A stretch of 64,000 nucleotides of DNA from Acinetobacter calcoaceticus (GTDB lineage: Bacteria > Pseudomonadota > Gammaproteobacteria > Pseudomonadales > Moraxellaceae), in NCBI RefSeq assembly GCF_900520355.1, contig NZ_LS999521.1, positions 1,612,001-1,676,000 on the forward strand, given 5' to 3'. Each line of letters begins with the position of its first letter. The first letter of the stretch is position 1. The position numbers were made by a program, and so were the translations under genes. Below the pieces are notes generated by a model, which was given only the letters and a program-made list of their open reading frames with translations, was not told the DNA's origin and ran no database searches. This document shows positions 9,377 through 17,741 of this stretch, piece by piece.

Positions 9377-10806
9377 GGAGAAGCTCCTTGATCTTTATCA
9401 TCAAGATATTCATTTGCGGCACTGAGTGGTCGCATAGGTGTTTTAAAATGACCGACACCGCCAATTTCATCTTGTTGGCTATAAATAAATTCAGGGCCTT
9501 TAAGCATAAGTTTCAACATGTAATAAATGCCAATACCAAAAACAATGCAATACACCACGACAAAGATAATCAGAGTTAAACCCACTTGCTCGGCTGAAAC
9601 AGGAGAAAGAGCATCTTTTGTACGCATAACACCGTAGACCACCCATGGTTGACGGCCTACTTCTGTGGTAAACCAACCTGCGAGTAATGCAATAAAACCT
9701 GATGGGCCCATCAATAATGCGAAACGATGAAACCATTTACTTTCAAATAGTTTCCCTGTTTTTCTCAACCATACTCCTGTAAATGCCAGTAATAGCATCA
9801 ACATGCCTAAACCAACCATGATACGGAAACTCCAAAAAACCACGGTTGAATTAGGACGATCTTCAGGTGCGAAGTCTTTTAAGCCTTTAACTGAGCCGTT
9901 CATTGAGTGCGTAAGAATAAGGCTTCCTAGATTTGGAATTGCAATTGCATATTTGGTACGTTCTTCTTGCATACTCGGAATACCAAATAAATACAATGGC
10001 ATACCTTCATCATAATTGGTCTCCCAATGTCCCTCCATAGCTGCAAGTTTTGCTGGTTGATGTTCAAGCGTATTTAAACCATGTGCATCACCAACAAAGA
10101 CTTGTAAGGGGGCTAAAATCAAAATCAGCCAAAGTGCCATAGAAAATGACTTTTTAACCAACTCGTCTCGACGACCTTTTAGTAAATGCCAAGCTGCGGT
10201 GGCTGCTACAAGTAAAGCTGCAACCATAAAAGCAGCAATTGCCATATGAGCAAGCCGATAAGGGAAAGAAGGATTAAAGACAATTGCAAACCAATCTTGT
10301 GGAACGATAATGTCATTTTCAATTGTGAATCCTTGAGGAGTTTGCATCCAACTGTTTGAAGACAAAATCCAGAACATTGAAATACAGGTGCCAATTGCAA
10401 CCATAAGGGTGGCAAAGAAGTGGGCTTTTTTACCAACACGTCCCCAACCAAACAGCATAATACCTAGAAATCCTGCTTCTAAAAAAAAGGCACTAAGAAC
10501 TTCATAAGTGAGCAATGGACCTGTAACGCCTCCTGCAAAGCGGGAAAACTCGCTCCAATTGGTACCAAATTGATAACTCATCACCACACCTGAGACTACA
10601 CCCATCCCAAAGGCAACAGCGAAGATTTTGACCCAATATTTAAATAGGTCTTGGTAGATTGGATTATTTGTACGCAACCAACGCCATTCTAAAACTGCTA
10701 AAAAACTTGCAAGCCCAATCGAAATTGCAGGAAAGATAATGTGAAACGATACCGTAAATGCAAACTGTATTCTTGCTAGTTCAAGTGCTGTTAAACCCAG
10801 AGTCAT
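9373..10806 (-). CDS. cioA: Cytochrome bd-type (CIO) ubiquinol oxidase subunit I
   Basis: This haem-bearing subunit has 477 residues and transfers electrons from ubiquinol to oxygen in the inner membrane. FTVSFHIIFPAISIG contains the N-terminal haem-ligand His, PYRLAHM the second His, and GWFTTEVGRQPW the conserved GRQPW segment. The quinol-binding Q-loop is short, as in CioA and unlike the long E. coli CydA loop. A GAGGT site precedes the ATG. The order cioA, cioB, DUF2474 is conserved in CIO operons, which serve respiration under cyanide or oxidative stress. Confidence 0.95.
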   Translation of the reverse strand: MTLGLTALELARIQFAFTVSFHIIFPAISIGLASFLAVLEWRWLRTNNPIYQDLFKYWVKIFAVAFGMGVVSGVVMSYQFGTNWSEFSRFAGGVTGPLLTYEVLSAFFLEAGFLGIMLFGWGRVGKKAHFFATLMVAIGTCISMFWILSSNSWMQTPQGFTIENDIIVPQDWFAIVFNPSFPYRLAHMAIAAFMVAALLVAATAAWHLLKGRRDELVKKSFSMALWLILILAPLQVFVGDAHGLNTLEHQPAKLAAMEGHWETNYDEGMPLYLFGIPSMQEERTKYAIAIPNLGSLILTHSMNGSVKGLKDFAPEDRPNSTVVFWSFRIMVGLGMLMLLLAFTGVWLRKTGKLFESKWFHRFALLMGPSGFIALLAGWFTTEVGRQPWVVYGVMRTKDALSPVSAEQVGLTLIIFVVVYCIVFGIGIYYMLKLMLKGPEFIYSQQDEIGGVGHFKTPMRPLSAANEYLDDKDQGASP

Positions 10807-10960
10807 ACGCGTACCTCATCTTTTTGTTGATGAGCTAAACTTATAGCTATAGACATTTCTACCCGTTTAAGAGTATGAAAATAAGGAAAAAACATAGTGA
10901 TAATCTCTTGAAAATATTAATTTTTCAAAACTAGAGTTTTGAGCTTCAAGTGGAAGATCA

Positions 10961-11416
10961 TCAAAGAGGAGGGGCACGCCCTTGTGGAATTAGAAATAGT
11001 TGCTGGAGTTGAAAGAAAACGTGAAAATTGTTTTCAACAAAAGCAAGAAACCGGACCTGAATTCGAATAAGAATTTGTTTTAGATCAAGGTCAGGTAAGG
11101 GTACAACATGGCTGTATACCACACAGTACTGACATTGATGTCCTGTATCATGGTGATGGTGGCTTGCTACTGTAATGTCAGATGAGGTGGCGTGTGCTGC
11201 ATGTTCCATGTGATGAGACATGCTGTATTGCTGTTCTGATGTACTGTGGTGATCGTTACTAGAAGGTGCAACAGAATGATGAAGTTGTAATGCTTGAGCA
11301 ATAGTCTCACATACTGGAGAAATTTGATATTTCTCTGGCAGTAATGGCTGTAAGAACACAGCGATTTGTAACAAGACTGCATATAATCCTAGCAATCTTC
11401 CAAAAACCATCAACAC
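10961..11416 (-). CDS. His-rich DUF2946-like exported or membrane protein
   Basis: This protein of about 150 residues has an N-terminal hydrophobic segment (GLYAVLLQIAVFLQPLLP), a His/Ser-rich middle (HHSVAPSS, HHMEHAAHA, HHHHDTGH), a QCQYC motif, and ends PQGRAPPL. The CxxC followed by a terminal RAPP is the DUF2946 pattern, seen in proteins often near metal-responsive TonB genes. The His-rich region and CxxC suggest copper or another soft metal, but no function is established. The start is either GTG 11416 or ATG 11410. A paralogue is encoded divergently at 11693. Confidence 0.65.
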   Translation of the reverse strand: MLMVFGRLLGLYAVLLQIAVFLQPLLPEKYQISPVCETIAQALQLHHSVAPSSNDHHSTSEQQYSMSHHMEHAAHATSSDITVASHHHHDTGHQCQYCVVYSHVVPLPDLDLKQILIRIQVRFLAFVENNFHVFFQLQQLFLIPQGRAPPL

Positions 11417-11601
11417 CCAATTAATCTCTTTCTAAAAATCGGTTGCGCCCTACTATAACAAAAATCTGATTATCTCAAAGTTATAATTGATATTTCTTAT
11501 AAATTGAGATTTCTATCTATTGAAAATGAAGAGGCACAAACTATTTTAATAGGGGGGATTAAACTTCTTATTTTTATTTAGGATTTATTATAAGATCGTT
11601 G

Positions 11602-11643
11602 TGTCTATAGTGAGACAAACTTTTACGTATAGTGTATACACTA
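11602..11643. promoter_or_regulatory. Two palindromes between divergent DUF2946-like genes
   Basis: TAGTGTATACACTA at 11630-11643 is a perfect 14-nt palindrome, and TGTCT-N6-AGACA at 11602-11617 is a second dyad. They lie 50-90 nt upstream of the plus-strand gene in a ~280-nt divergent intergenic region that holds no other gene. They look like operator sites for a dimeric regulator, possibly metal-responsive, but the regulator is not identified. Confidence 0.5.
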
Positions 11644-11692
11644 ACAATTGCTTACATTGTAAGGGCTGTGTTAAATTGTCATCGTCTCAATA

Positions 11693-12145
11693 TTGAAAAA
11701 GCTTATCTTGAGAGTTGCTCTAGCCCTTGCCCTTATGGCAATGTTTCTGCAATCCGTTGTATTTATACAACCATTATTGCCAGCACAATACCGTATTGCG
11801 CTGGTCTGTGTCACTATTTCCGATGCTTTTTCCAATACTATAACTACTGCTCAACAACATAATTCCCATCATTTATCTGATCATTCAGATCAGCATCACA
11901 TGATGCATGAAGATCAAAAAATCTATAAAGAACAAAGTATTCACCAACATGATATTGGACATGAATGTCCATTTTGTACGGTATTTGCCAATTTAACTAC
12001 TGGCTTGGACTTTAGTCTTGAAGAAGTCTTTGACCGACTTTTTGTTCGAATGTTGGCATTTGAGCGTAATTTTCAGCATATTTATTTTGCTTTACAGCGT
12101 TTATATTTATTGCCACAAGGGCGAGCACCTCCTTTATTTGCTTAA
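11693..12145 (+). CDS. His-rich DUF2946-like protein, paralogue of the divergent gene
   Basis: This protein of about 150 residues shares its whole plan with the divergent gene: a hydrophobic N-terminus (FLQSVVFIQPLLPAQYRI), a His-rich stretch (HHLSDHSDQHHMMHED), a CPFC motif, and a C-terminus LLPQGRAPPLFA. The only start covering the signal-like segment is TTG at 11693, and no strong ribosome site is visible; the first ATG is 15 codons further in. It lies 72 nt before the truncated TonB receptor, so it may be expressed with the receptor genes. Metal handling is inferred from composition. Confidence 0.6.
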   Translation: MKKLILRVALALALMAMFLQSVVFIQPLLPAQYRIALVCVTISDAFSNTITTAQQHNSHHLSDHSDQHHMMHEDQKIYKEQSIHQHDIGHECPFCTVFANLTTGLDFSLEEVFDRLFVRMLAFERNFQHIYFALQRLYLLPQGRAPPLFA

Positions 12146-12217
12146 ATTTCAAATGTTTTATGTTTTGAGACATCCATTGGGTGTCTTAGCGGAAATTTAT
12201 GCTTAAAAGGAATTGAA

Positions 12218-13027
12218 ATGTCTCAATTCAAGTTAAACTCATTCTTAAATGGGAACTGTTTTATTGTTTCAACTCATGACGTATCAAAATCAATTTTGAT
12301 TAATTCTGCTTTGTTTTATCGACTAGGTTTTACTTTTTTGGTTTCGGGATTATTTGGAACCACTACTTTTGCCTCAGATGATTTACAACAAACAGTGCAA
12401 TTACCAATATTAGTTATCGAAGCGCGAAAAGATCTAAATACCGCATCTCTTCATTTAAAACAGGTGAATACAACAGAAAGTCGATTAGGATTAACCTCTC
12501 AAGAAATGCCAGCGACAGTTCAAATAATCACTCAAAAAGAAATGCAAAAGAAAGGTTTAAGAACAGTTAAAGAAGCCTTTGGGAATGTGACAGGTGCAAC
12601 CGTTGGAAATGTACCAGGTATTCCGGCAGTTCTGACGATGCGTGGCTTTTCTGGAAATATGAATACTGTTTTACAGGATGATGTTCGGATTGGTACCTCT
12701 ACTTTTGTTGCTCGTGATTTAGATGTCTGGAAATATGAAAAAATAGAAGTACTAAAAGGTCTATCATCTGTTTTATTTGAGGAAAAGGCCTTAGGCGGTG
12801 CAGTACATGCAAGTGGTTTCTATACCGATACTGCTAATACATATTTCGTAAAAGGCTATACGACATATGATGCATCACTTGCGTATGATCTAAAAAATAT
12901 GACTTTTACGCTTTGGGGAAGAAATTTAGCCGATAAGTTTTATGGCGAATACTCTGGTTATTCATCTAAGCAAATTTATATCGGGGCACCAAGAAATGTT
13001 GAGCTTGATGTGACATTTAAATCTTAA
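12218..13027 (+). pseudogene. TonB-dependent receptor with in-frame loss of most of the barrel
   Basis: The first ~190 residues form a TonB-dependent receptor N-terminus: a leader region, a TonB-box-like LPILVIEA and a plug domain ending KIEVLKGLSSVLFEEKALGGAVH. Intact receptors continue here with ~450 residues of barrel. Instead the frame passes directly to the last strands of a barrel (TYDASLAYDL, FTLWGRNLADKFYGEY and a final aromatic-poor VELDVTFKS). The reading frame is open, so this looks like a clean internal deletion. A 269-residue product could not form a 22-strand pore. The ribosome site AAGGA is intact, so a plug-like remnant may still be made. Confidence 0.8.
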
Positions 13028-13066
13028 AAGCTAACAAACAGTCTATTCATGAATTCAGAGTCGTAT

Positions 13067-15172
13067 ATGTCTAAATTTTTATTTCATCCACTAGCGTGGA
13101 GTATTTTTATCATTCAGTGTTCAACAAATACAGTTGCAGCTGAAAAGCAATTGAGTTTAGATGAAAGCACAGAGCGGTTACCAACGATTACGGTTACTGC
13201 TGAGAAACAAGATGAGAGGCATACTTCCTCACAGGCGATTACTCAGTTTAATCATGATTTATTGGATGTACCTTTTACAAAATCCCATGTCTCAGAAAAA
13301 GATATTCAAAACTATAATGTTCAAGGTGTTAATGATGCTTTGGCTTTTGTAAATGGCGTCGTCTATCAAGATAGTTATGGTGGCGGTTTCTGGGATAACT
13401 ACTCATTTCGTGGATTTAGTACTGACCCTAATATGGGAACGATCTATATGCGTAATGGTTTAAGTTCTGTGAGTGGCATTCATAGTCCACGAGATATGGT
13501 AAATATTCAAGCGGTTGATTTCTTAAAAGGTCCTATGGCTGCGATGTATGGTCAGGGAGCAATTGGTGGAATTATGAATATCACCACTAAACAACCTGAA
13601 TGGCAACGTAAGAGTACTTTAAGTCTTAGCGGTAGTATTTTAGAGGAATATCGACTCTCGGTTGATACAACTGATGCCATTAATGAGGATTTTGCTTATC
13701 GTTTAGGCGCCTCTTATGAAGATAATAAAAGTTTTAGAGATCAAGTAGATAATCAGCATTATTATCTTGCACCACAATTAGCTTGGAAGATATCAGATCA
13801 AACCCAATTAAATCTTGATACGGAGTTTGCCGAATATCAAGGTGTCTTTGACAGAGGTATTCCAATGGTTGATGGCAAAGTTGCTGTAAATAAGAAAACA
13901 TTCTTGGGTGAACCAAGTGATGGCGATATTAAAATTAAGGATCAGATGTATCAGTTACGTTTGAATCATGAGTTTGACGATAATTGGAATAATACGACAG
14001 CGCTTACTTACAGCCATGGAGAGCGTGAAGGTACTTCTACCGAAATTGGTTCAATTGCTACAGATGAAAGAACAGCAAATCGTTTCCGTCGAGCTCGTCA
14101 ATTTGAAACTGACACGATAAATTTTCAGTCAATTTTACGAGGTAAGTTTGATACTGGTTCTCTAAAACATGAGTTAGTAACTAATATAGAAGCTGGGCAT
14201 TATACGATTGACCAAATTCAGCGAAGAAATGCAGCAGGTACAAATAGTCCGATTGATATTTATAATCCAGTTTATGGCCAAAATATTTTAGTTCTGACAC
14301 GAGTGACTAAAAATACCAAAGAAACACAAGACATGATCGGTATTAATATTCAGGATCAAGTATTTTTAAATGATCAATGGAATATCTTATTGGGAGGGCG
14401 TTTTAACCGCTTAGAACAGCAGATTGATAACCATCAAACTTTAATTTCTTCACAACAAACATTTACACCGTTTACACCACGAGCCGGTATTAATTTTAAA
14501 CCAACTGACCGTCTTTCATTTTACAGTAACTGGGGTAAAGGTTTTGAACTTAATACTGGGTTAAATAAAAACAATGAACTTTATGAACCGGAAAAAACGA
14601 ACAGTTGGGAACTAGGTACTAAATATCAGTTTTTACCACAGAGTTGGTTAGGTTTAACCTATTTTGATTTGGATAAGCGTCATTTGCTTACAGAAGGTAT
14701 TACTGATAGTTATGTTGACAATGGTCATGTACAAAGTCAGGGGCTTGAAGTTGAGTTACAGCATCAATTTAGCGACCGTCTCCGAGTGAATGCCAATTAC
14801 ACTTATACTGATGCTTCAGTCATTGAAAGTGAAGTGGATAAAAAAGGTTCAAGACTTAAAAATATTCCTAAGCATACAGCAAATTTAAGTGCTGACTATC
14901 AATTGAATATCTTTGGTCATGAGGCAGGACTAGTCGGGAATATTAACTATTATGGACAGCGTAGTGCGAATTATATTGATAATGGAACAACTTTACCTGA
15001 ATTTACAGTAGTGAACATTGGTGGTTATTTACAGATTCGTCCTGATCTACGTGCCCAACTCAATATAGATAATCTTTTCGATAAGGATTATTACGTTGCG
15101 AGCTATACTAATTTTTGGGTACAGCCTGGTGAACCATTAAAAGCAACTTTGCGCTTTGATTGGTCTTTCTGA
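13067..15172 (+). CDS. TonB-dependent outer-membrane receptor, siderophore type
   Basis: This full-length receptor of about 701 residues starts at 13067, which gives a normal signal peptide (to about TVAA-E). A TonB box, TITVTAEK, follows. The plug contains FRGFSTDPN and VDFLKGPMAAMYGQGAIGG, and the barrel ends with NLFDKDYYVASY and a terminal Phe (LRFDWSF), the outer-membrane insertion signal. The plug resembles ferric-siderophore receptors, but the ligand cannot be named. It lies 39 nt after the degenerate receptor and precedes an NlpE-like lipoprotein, so this may be a metal or siderophore uptake unit. Confidence 0.92.
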   Translation: MSKFLFHPLAWSIFIIQCSTNTVAAEKQLSLDESTERLPTITVTAEKQDERHTSSQAITQFNHDLLDVPFTKSHVSEKDIQNYNVQGVNDALAFVNGVVYQDSYGGGFWDNYSFRGFSTDPNMGTIYMRNGLSSVSGIHSPRDMVNIQAVDFLKGPMAAMYGQGAIGGIMNITTKQPEWQRKSTLSLSGSILEEYRLSVDTTDAINEDFAYRLGASYEDNKSFRDQVDNQHYYLAPQLAWKISDQTQLNLDTEFAEYQGVFDRGIPMVDGKVAVNKKTFLGEPSDGDIKIKDQMYQLRLNHEFDDNWNNTTALTYSHGEREGTSTEIGSIATDERTANRFRRARQFETDTINFQSILRGKFDTGSLKHELVTNIEAGHYTIDQIQRRNAAGTNSPIDIYNPVYGQNILVLTRVTKNTKETQDMIGINIQDQVFLNDQWNILLGGRFNRLEQQIDNHQTLISSQQTFTPFTPRAGINFKPTDRLSFYSNWGKGFELNTGLNKNNELYEPEKTNSWELGTKYQFLPQSWLGLTYFDLDKRHLLTEGITDSYVDNGHVQSQGLEVELQHQFSDRLRVNANYTYTDASVIESEVDKKGSRLKNIPKHTANLSADYQLNIFGHEAGLVGNINYYGQRSANYIDNGTTLPEFTVVNIGGYLQIRPDLRAQLNIDNLFDKDYYVASYTNFWVQPGEPLKATLRFDWSF

Positions 15173-15218
15173 TTTTTTAAGTGAGATAGTGAAATTAAAC
15201 AAATTAAGTTGAACCGTG

Positions 15219-15674
15219 ATGAAGAAAAGATTATTGAGCTCTTTTATTTTTGCTAGCTTAATGATGGGTTGTGACCAGCATGAACAAGCTACAAATAATG
15301 AGAAAGTCAGTTCAGAAGTAAAAAAACCTTTAGATGCCCAACTTCAAAAATGGGTAGGTCATTATAAAGGAAGTCTTCCTTGTGCTGGTTGTGTTACATT
15401 TTGCGATGAGTGTAATGGCATGAATGTAGATTTAAATATTCATGCAGATCAAACCTTTCGACTAGAAAGAACGAGTAATAGTGATCACAACAAGCATGAG
15501 TTGTATGTTGGAAGTTTTAGCTTCTTGGATAATGGGAAAATAAAGATTCAACTACAGAATGTGAAAGAACGAAATCAGCTAATTTTAGGTAGTGGTTATG
15601 TTGAAGTCTTAGAGACTAAGACGGGTTTACCTTATCAGTCCTTTGAAGATTTCCAACTCGATAAACAGACCTGA
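15219..15674 (+). CDS. NlpE-like lipoprotein
   Basis: This 151-residue protein has a lipoprotein signal with lipobox LMMGC and then a copy of the NlpE N-terminal domain: GHYKGSLPCAGC followed by a beta strand (MNVDLNIHADQTFRLER). NlpE proteins sense surface and copper stress. In NlpE the segment has one CxxC, whereas here CAGC is followed after four residues by CDEC, giving four cysteines in a compact, potentially metal-binding loop. It follows the receptor by 46 nt and may be co-transcribed. The name is by domain resemblance, not full-length match. Confidence 0.75.
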   Translation: MKKRLLSSFIFASLMMGCDQHEQATNNEKVSSEVKKPLDAQLQKWVGHYKGSLPCAGCVTFCDECNGMNVDLNIHADQTFRLERTSNSDHNKHELYVGSFSFLDNGKIKIQLQNVKERNQLILGSGYVEVLETKTGLPYQSFEDFQLDKQT

Positions 15675-15676
15675 AA

Positions 15677-15710
15677 ACTATTAGGCGCTATAAAAATAGT
15701 GCCTAATAGT
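15677..15710. terminator. Long hairpin at the end of the receptor unit
   Basis: ACTATTAGGCGCTAT pairs with ATAGTGCCTAATAGT over 15 bp with one G-U pair and a four-base loop. There is no U-tract, so it may be a bidirectional or Rho-assisted terminator or an mRNA-end stabiliser. A further dyad, GTAACCT/AGGTTAC, brackets 15798-15836 with no assigned role. Confidence 0.5.
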
Positions 15711-15876
15711 AGAAAATTAATAAATCCATATATCTAAGTTAATAGGATTAGATAAATTAATACTACTGACAGGACAATAGTTAGTTGATGTTAAGCTGTA
15801 ACCTCAAATATCTGTAATCTTTTTTTTAAAGGTTACACCCTAAAAGCCTTGTGCTATAAGGCATTAATCTCAGTAA

Positions 15877-16062
15877 TCTCATGGACCTAAAAACTTTTGG
15901 GTTTCGATTCAGGAAAACGGCGCTGTTTCTGCTCAGCAATATTCATTACATCACACACCTGTAAATGTAGTACAACTACGTGAAAATTTTAATGAGTTAT
16001 GGGAGTTTTTACATAAGGATGAAGTACTTGAGTTAGGTAAAAACGCTTTCCCTATGAACTGA
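15877..16062 (+). pseudogene. Start-less coding remnant near the prophage boundary
   Basis: One frame from 15877 to the TGA at 16060-16062 encodes a plausible 61-residue protein end (for example FWVSIQENGAVSAQQ and LWEFLHKDEVLELG) but is preceded by an in-frame stop and has no start codon in a sensible place. The composition looks coding. It is best read as the 3' end of a gene whose 5' part has been lost, perhaps when the element inserted. The family is not recognised. Confidence 0.45.
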
Positions 16063-16113
16063 TGAGGGTAAATCATTAAATTAAGACGTTCCTAATTGAA
16101 CTCCCCTTATAAG

Positions 16114-16140
16114 AAAGCCAGCTAAAACAGCTGGCTTTTT
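16114..16140. terminator. Strong bidirectional terminator
   Basis: AAAGCCAGCT and AGCTGGCTTT pair over 10 bp with loop AAAAC and run into TTTTTT on the plus strand; on the minus strand the stem is followed by a short T-rich stretch. It lies between the gene remnant and the convergent gene ending at 16141 and may serve both. Confidence 0.75.
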
Positions 16141-16557
16141 TCATTTCACAAAATATTGTATAGCCTTGGACAGATTTTTAATTATTATTTCTCTTTCATA
16201 ACGAAAATCTAAAGATTTAGGAATTTGTACATTTAAAACTTTCTGTTGAGCCAGAGTTAGTGGAATTTTGTCATTTTTATTACTAACAAGAGAGTTATCA
16301 ATATCAATCAAAATGTTAAGTTCGTCAGTACGTTGAATATTCAACCATTGGATTTGAACTTTCATTTGAGGAAAAGTAGCATTGAAGAAGGGTTTAAATT
16401 TTTTTGTAGAAATTGATATCTTTTGACCCTTATGCTTGCGAACAATTAACTCATTTGTATTACATAGTAGAGTGTCTTCATAAACTAAGTCTTCGCCAAA
16501 TTGTTGAATCTTATTTGGATCAAGATGAATCTCATGACCTTCATAATTTAAATACAT
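16141..16557 (-). CDS. Hypothetical protein, 138 residues
   Basis: I do not recognise this family. The protein is soluble with mixed alpha/beta character, has no signal peptide or membrane segment, and ends in a basic helix. GGA lies ~8 nt before the ATG at 16557. It is convergent with the gene remnant on its left and divergent from the antirepressor-like gene on its right, so it is either the last host gene or the first gene of the mobile element. Confidence 0.55.
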   Translation of the reverse strand: MYLNYEGHEIHLDPNKIQQFGEDLVYEDTLLCNTNELIVRKHKGQKISISTKKFKPFFNATFPQMKVQIQWLNIQRTDELNILIDIDNSLVSNKNDKIPLTLAQQKVLNVQIPKSLDFRYEREIIIKNLSKAIQYFVK

Positions 16558-16686
16558 TTATAAATTCCATATTAATAATTCATTGAAGTTTCAGCCATTC
16601 TGTGTGGCCTATCACTTACTTGTATCATTTATTCGGATGAATTGTGTAGTTAAATTTTAAGAAAATGCAATCCTTTGAAAATTGGA

Positions 16687-16815
16687 TGGAACCACTCACA
16701 ATTCAATCAATTCAACATTCCTATTCTAGCTTCACAGGCTAGACCGTACATCGAAAGGGAAATGATTATCTACCGTCCATTTCCTTGCCTGTCATTTTTT
16801 GACGGTTAGGTAGAT
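16687..16815 (+). promoter_or_regulatory. GGAAC module 1 with two hairpins, antirepressor-like gene
   Basis: ATGGAACC (motif 16687-16692) is followed by a hairpin TCTAGC-N7-GCTAGA at 16725-16743, at the distance seen in the other modules. The leader here is longer (127 nt from motif to start). It holds a second dyad, ATCTACC (16768-16774) with GGTAGAT (16809-16815), which directly abuts the start codon and contains the ribosome-binding AGG. Confidence 0.6.
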
Positions 16816-16819
16816 AGAA

Positions 16820-17476
16820 ATGAATGCAGTAGTTAAATTTCAAACAGACACTATGACGAGCTTAGAATTATTAAAAATAATTAATGAGGCTCGAATTACT
16901 TATGGGGAAGCCTCTATCAGAGCAAATGATTTTCATAAACGTGTTGAAGATGAATTAGATGATGAAGACTACGAAACTTTCGTAGTTCAAAATATAAACA
17001 AAACAACTACTACTGCTTTTAAATTAAATGAAGATCAATGCACTTTAGTAGCAATGCGAGAATCAAAAGCTGTAAGAAAAAGTGTTTTATTGAAGTTAAA
17101 AGCTAAACAGCAAGCCTTTAGAATCCCTCAAACTTATGCGGAGGCTTTAGCATTAGCTGCTGATCAAGCAAAACAACTTGAAGAGGCCGCTCCTAAGGTA
17201 CGACACTACGATACGGTAGTAGAACGGACAACTTTATTAACTGCTACACAGGTGGGACAGAAAGTTAAGTTTTCAGCAGTAAAGCTAAACAAAGTATTAG
17301 AAGAGCTAGATGTCTACAACAAAACCTTAAAGCGTGGAAAGGCTTTTAAACAATGGTTCGTTGATGCTGGTTACGGAATCATGCGTCAAACAGATAATGG
17401 TTTTTCACAACCAATGTTTACAACAAAAGGGGAAGCATGGGTTGTCGAAAAGCTAATTTGCGAGGGAGTTTGCTAA
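16820..17476 (+). CDS. Phage antirepressor-like protein (KilAC/ANT-type C-terminus)
   Basis: This protein of 218 residues combines a Rha-like N-terminal part (KLNEDQCTLVAMRESKAVRKSVLLKLK) with the linker QTYAEALALAADQAKQLEE and a C-terminal KilAC/ANT-like DNA-binding region (LTATQVGQKVKFSAVKLNKVLEELDVY, ending with a short winged segment). Such proteins act in phage lysis-lysogeny or early control. It is the leftmost clear phage gene and stands alone between a GGAAC module and a terminator. No partner repressor is visible in the window. Confidence 0.8.
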   Translation: MNAVVKFQTDTMTSLELLKIINEARITYGEASIRANDFHKRVEDELDDEDYETFVVQNINKTTTTAFKLNEDQCTLVAMRESKAVRKSVLLKLKAKQQAFRIPQTYAEALALAADQAKQLEEAAPKVRHYDTVVERTTLLTATQVGQKVKFSAVKLNKVLEELDVYNKTLKRGKAFKQWFVDAGYGIMRQTDNGFSQPMFTTKGEAWVVEKLICEGVC

Positions 17477-17641
17477 TATCTTATAAGATACGGAATACTT
17501 AATAAAATTCATCTAAAGTGTGAAAAAGTATTCATGAATACTGTCTTGTTATTGTCATATATTTAAAATACATTTGTAGAGTATTTTATACATTCTAATA
17601 ATTTGCTTTAAGCAATGCATCATAATAAATTCCTGAAATAC

Positions 17642-17671
17642 AAAAAACCCATTCGCAAGAGTGGGTTTTTT
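17642..17671 (+). terminator. Terminator before GGAAC module 2
   Basis: AAAAAACCCA and TGGGTTTTTT flank a partly paired loop (TTC/GAG). The stem ends in six T residues. It lies only 2 nt upstream of the next GGAAC motif. Confidence 0.75.
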
Positions 17672-17673
17672 AA

Positions 17674-17733
17674 TGGAACTCACAACATTTTAGTAGTTAA
17701 TGTAATAGCAAAATTACCTCAATTATTTGAGGT
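17674..17733 (+). promoter_or_regulatory. GGAAC module 2
   Basis: AATGGAACT (motif 17674-17679) directly follows a terminator and is 62 nt before the start at 17742. The hairpin ACCTCAA-TTAT-TTGAGGT at 17716-17733 holds the GAGG ribosome site in its 3' arm and is followed by T residues and the start codon. This hairpin position supports the start at 17742. Confidence 0.65.
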
Positions 17734-17741
17734 TTTTATCC

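Noticed and set aside
12218..15172. Two TonB receptor genes as one frameshifted gene
   Set aside because: The first has its own plug and terminal strands, and the second has a complete signal peptide, TonB box, plug and barrel, so they are separate genes.
15711..16820. tRNA gene as integration target
   Set aside because: No cloverleaf, T-loop or anticodon arm sequence could be found on either strand.
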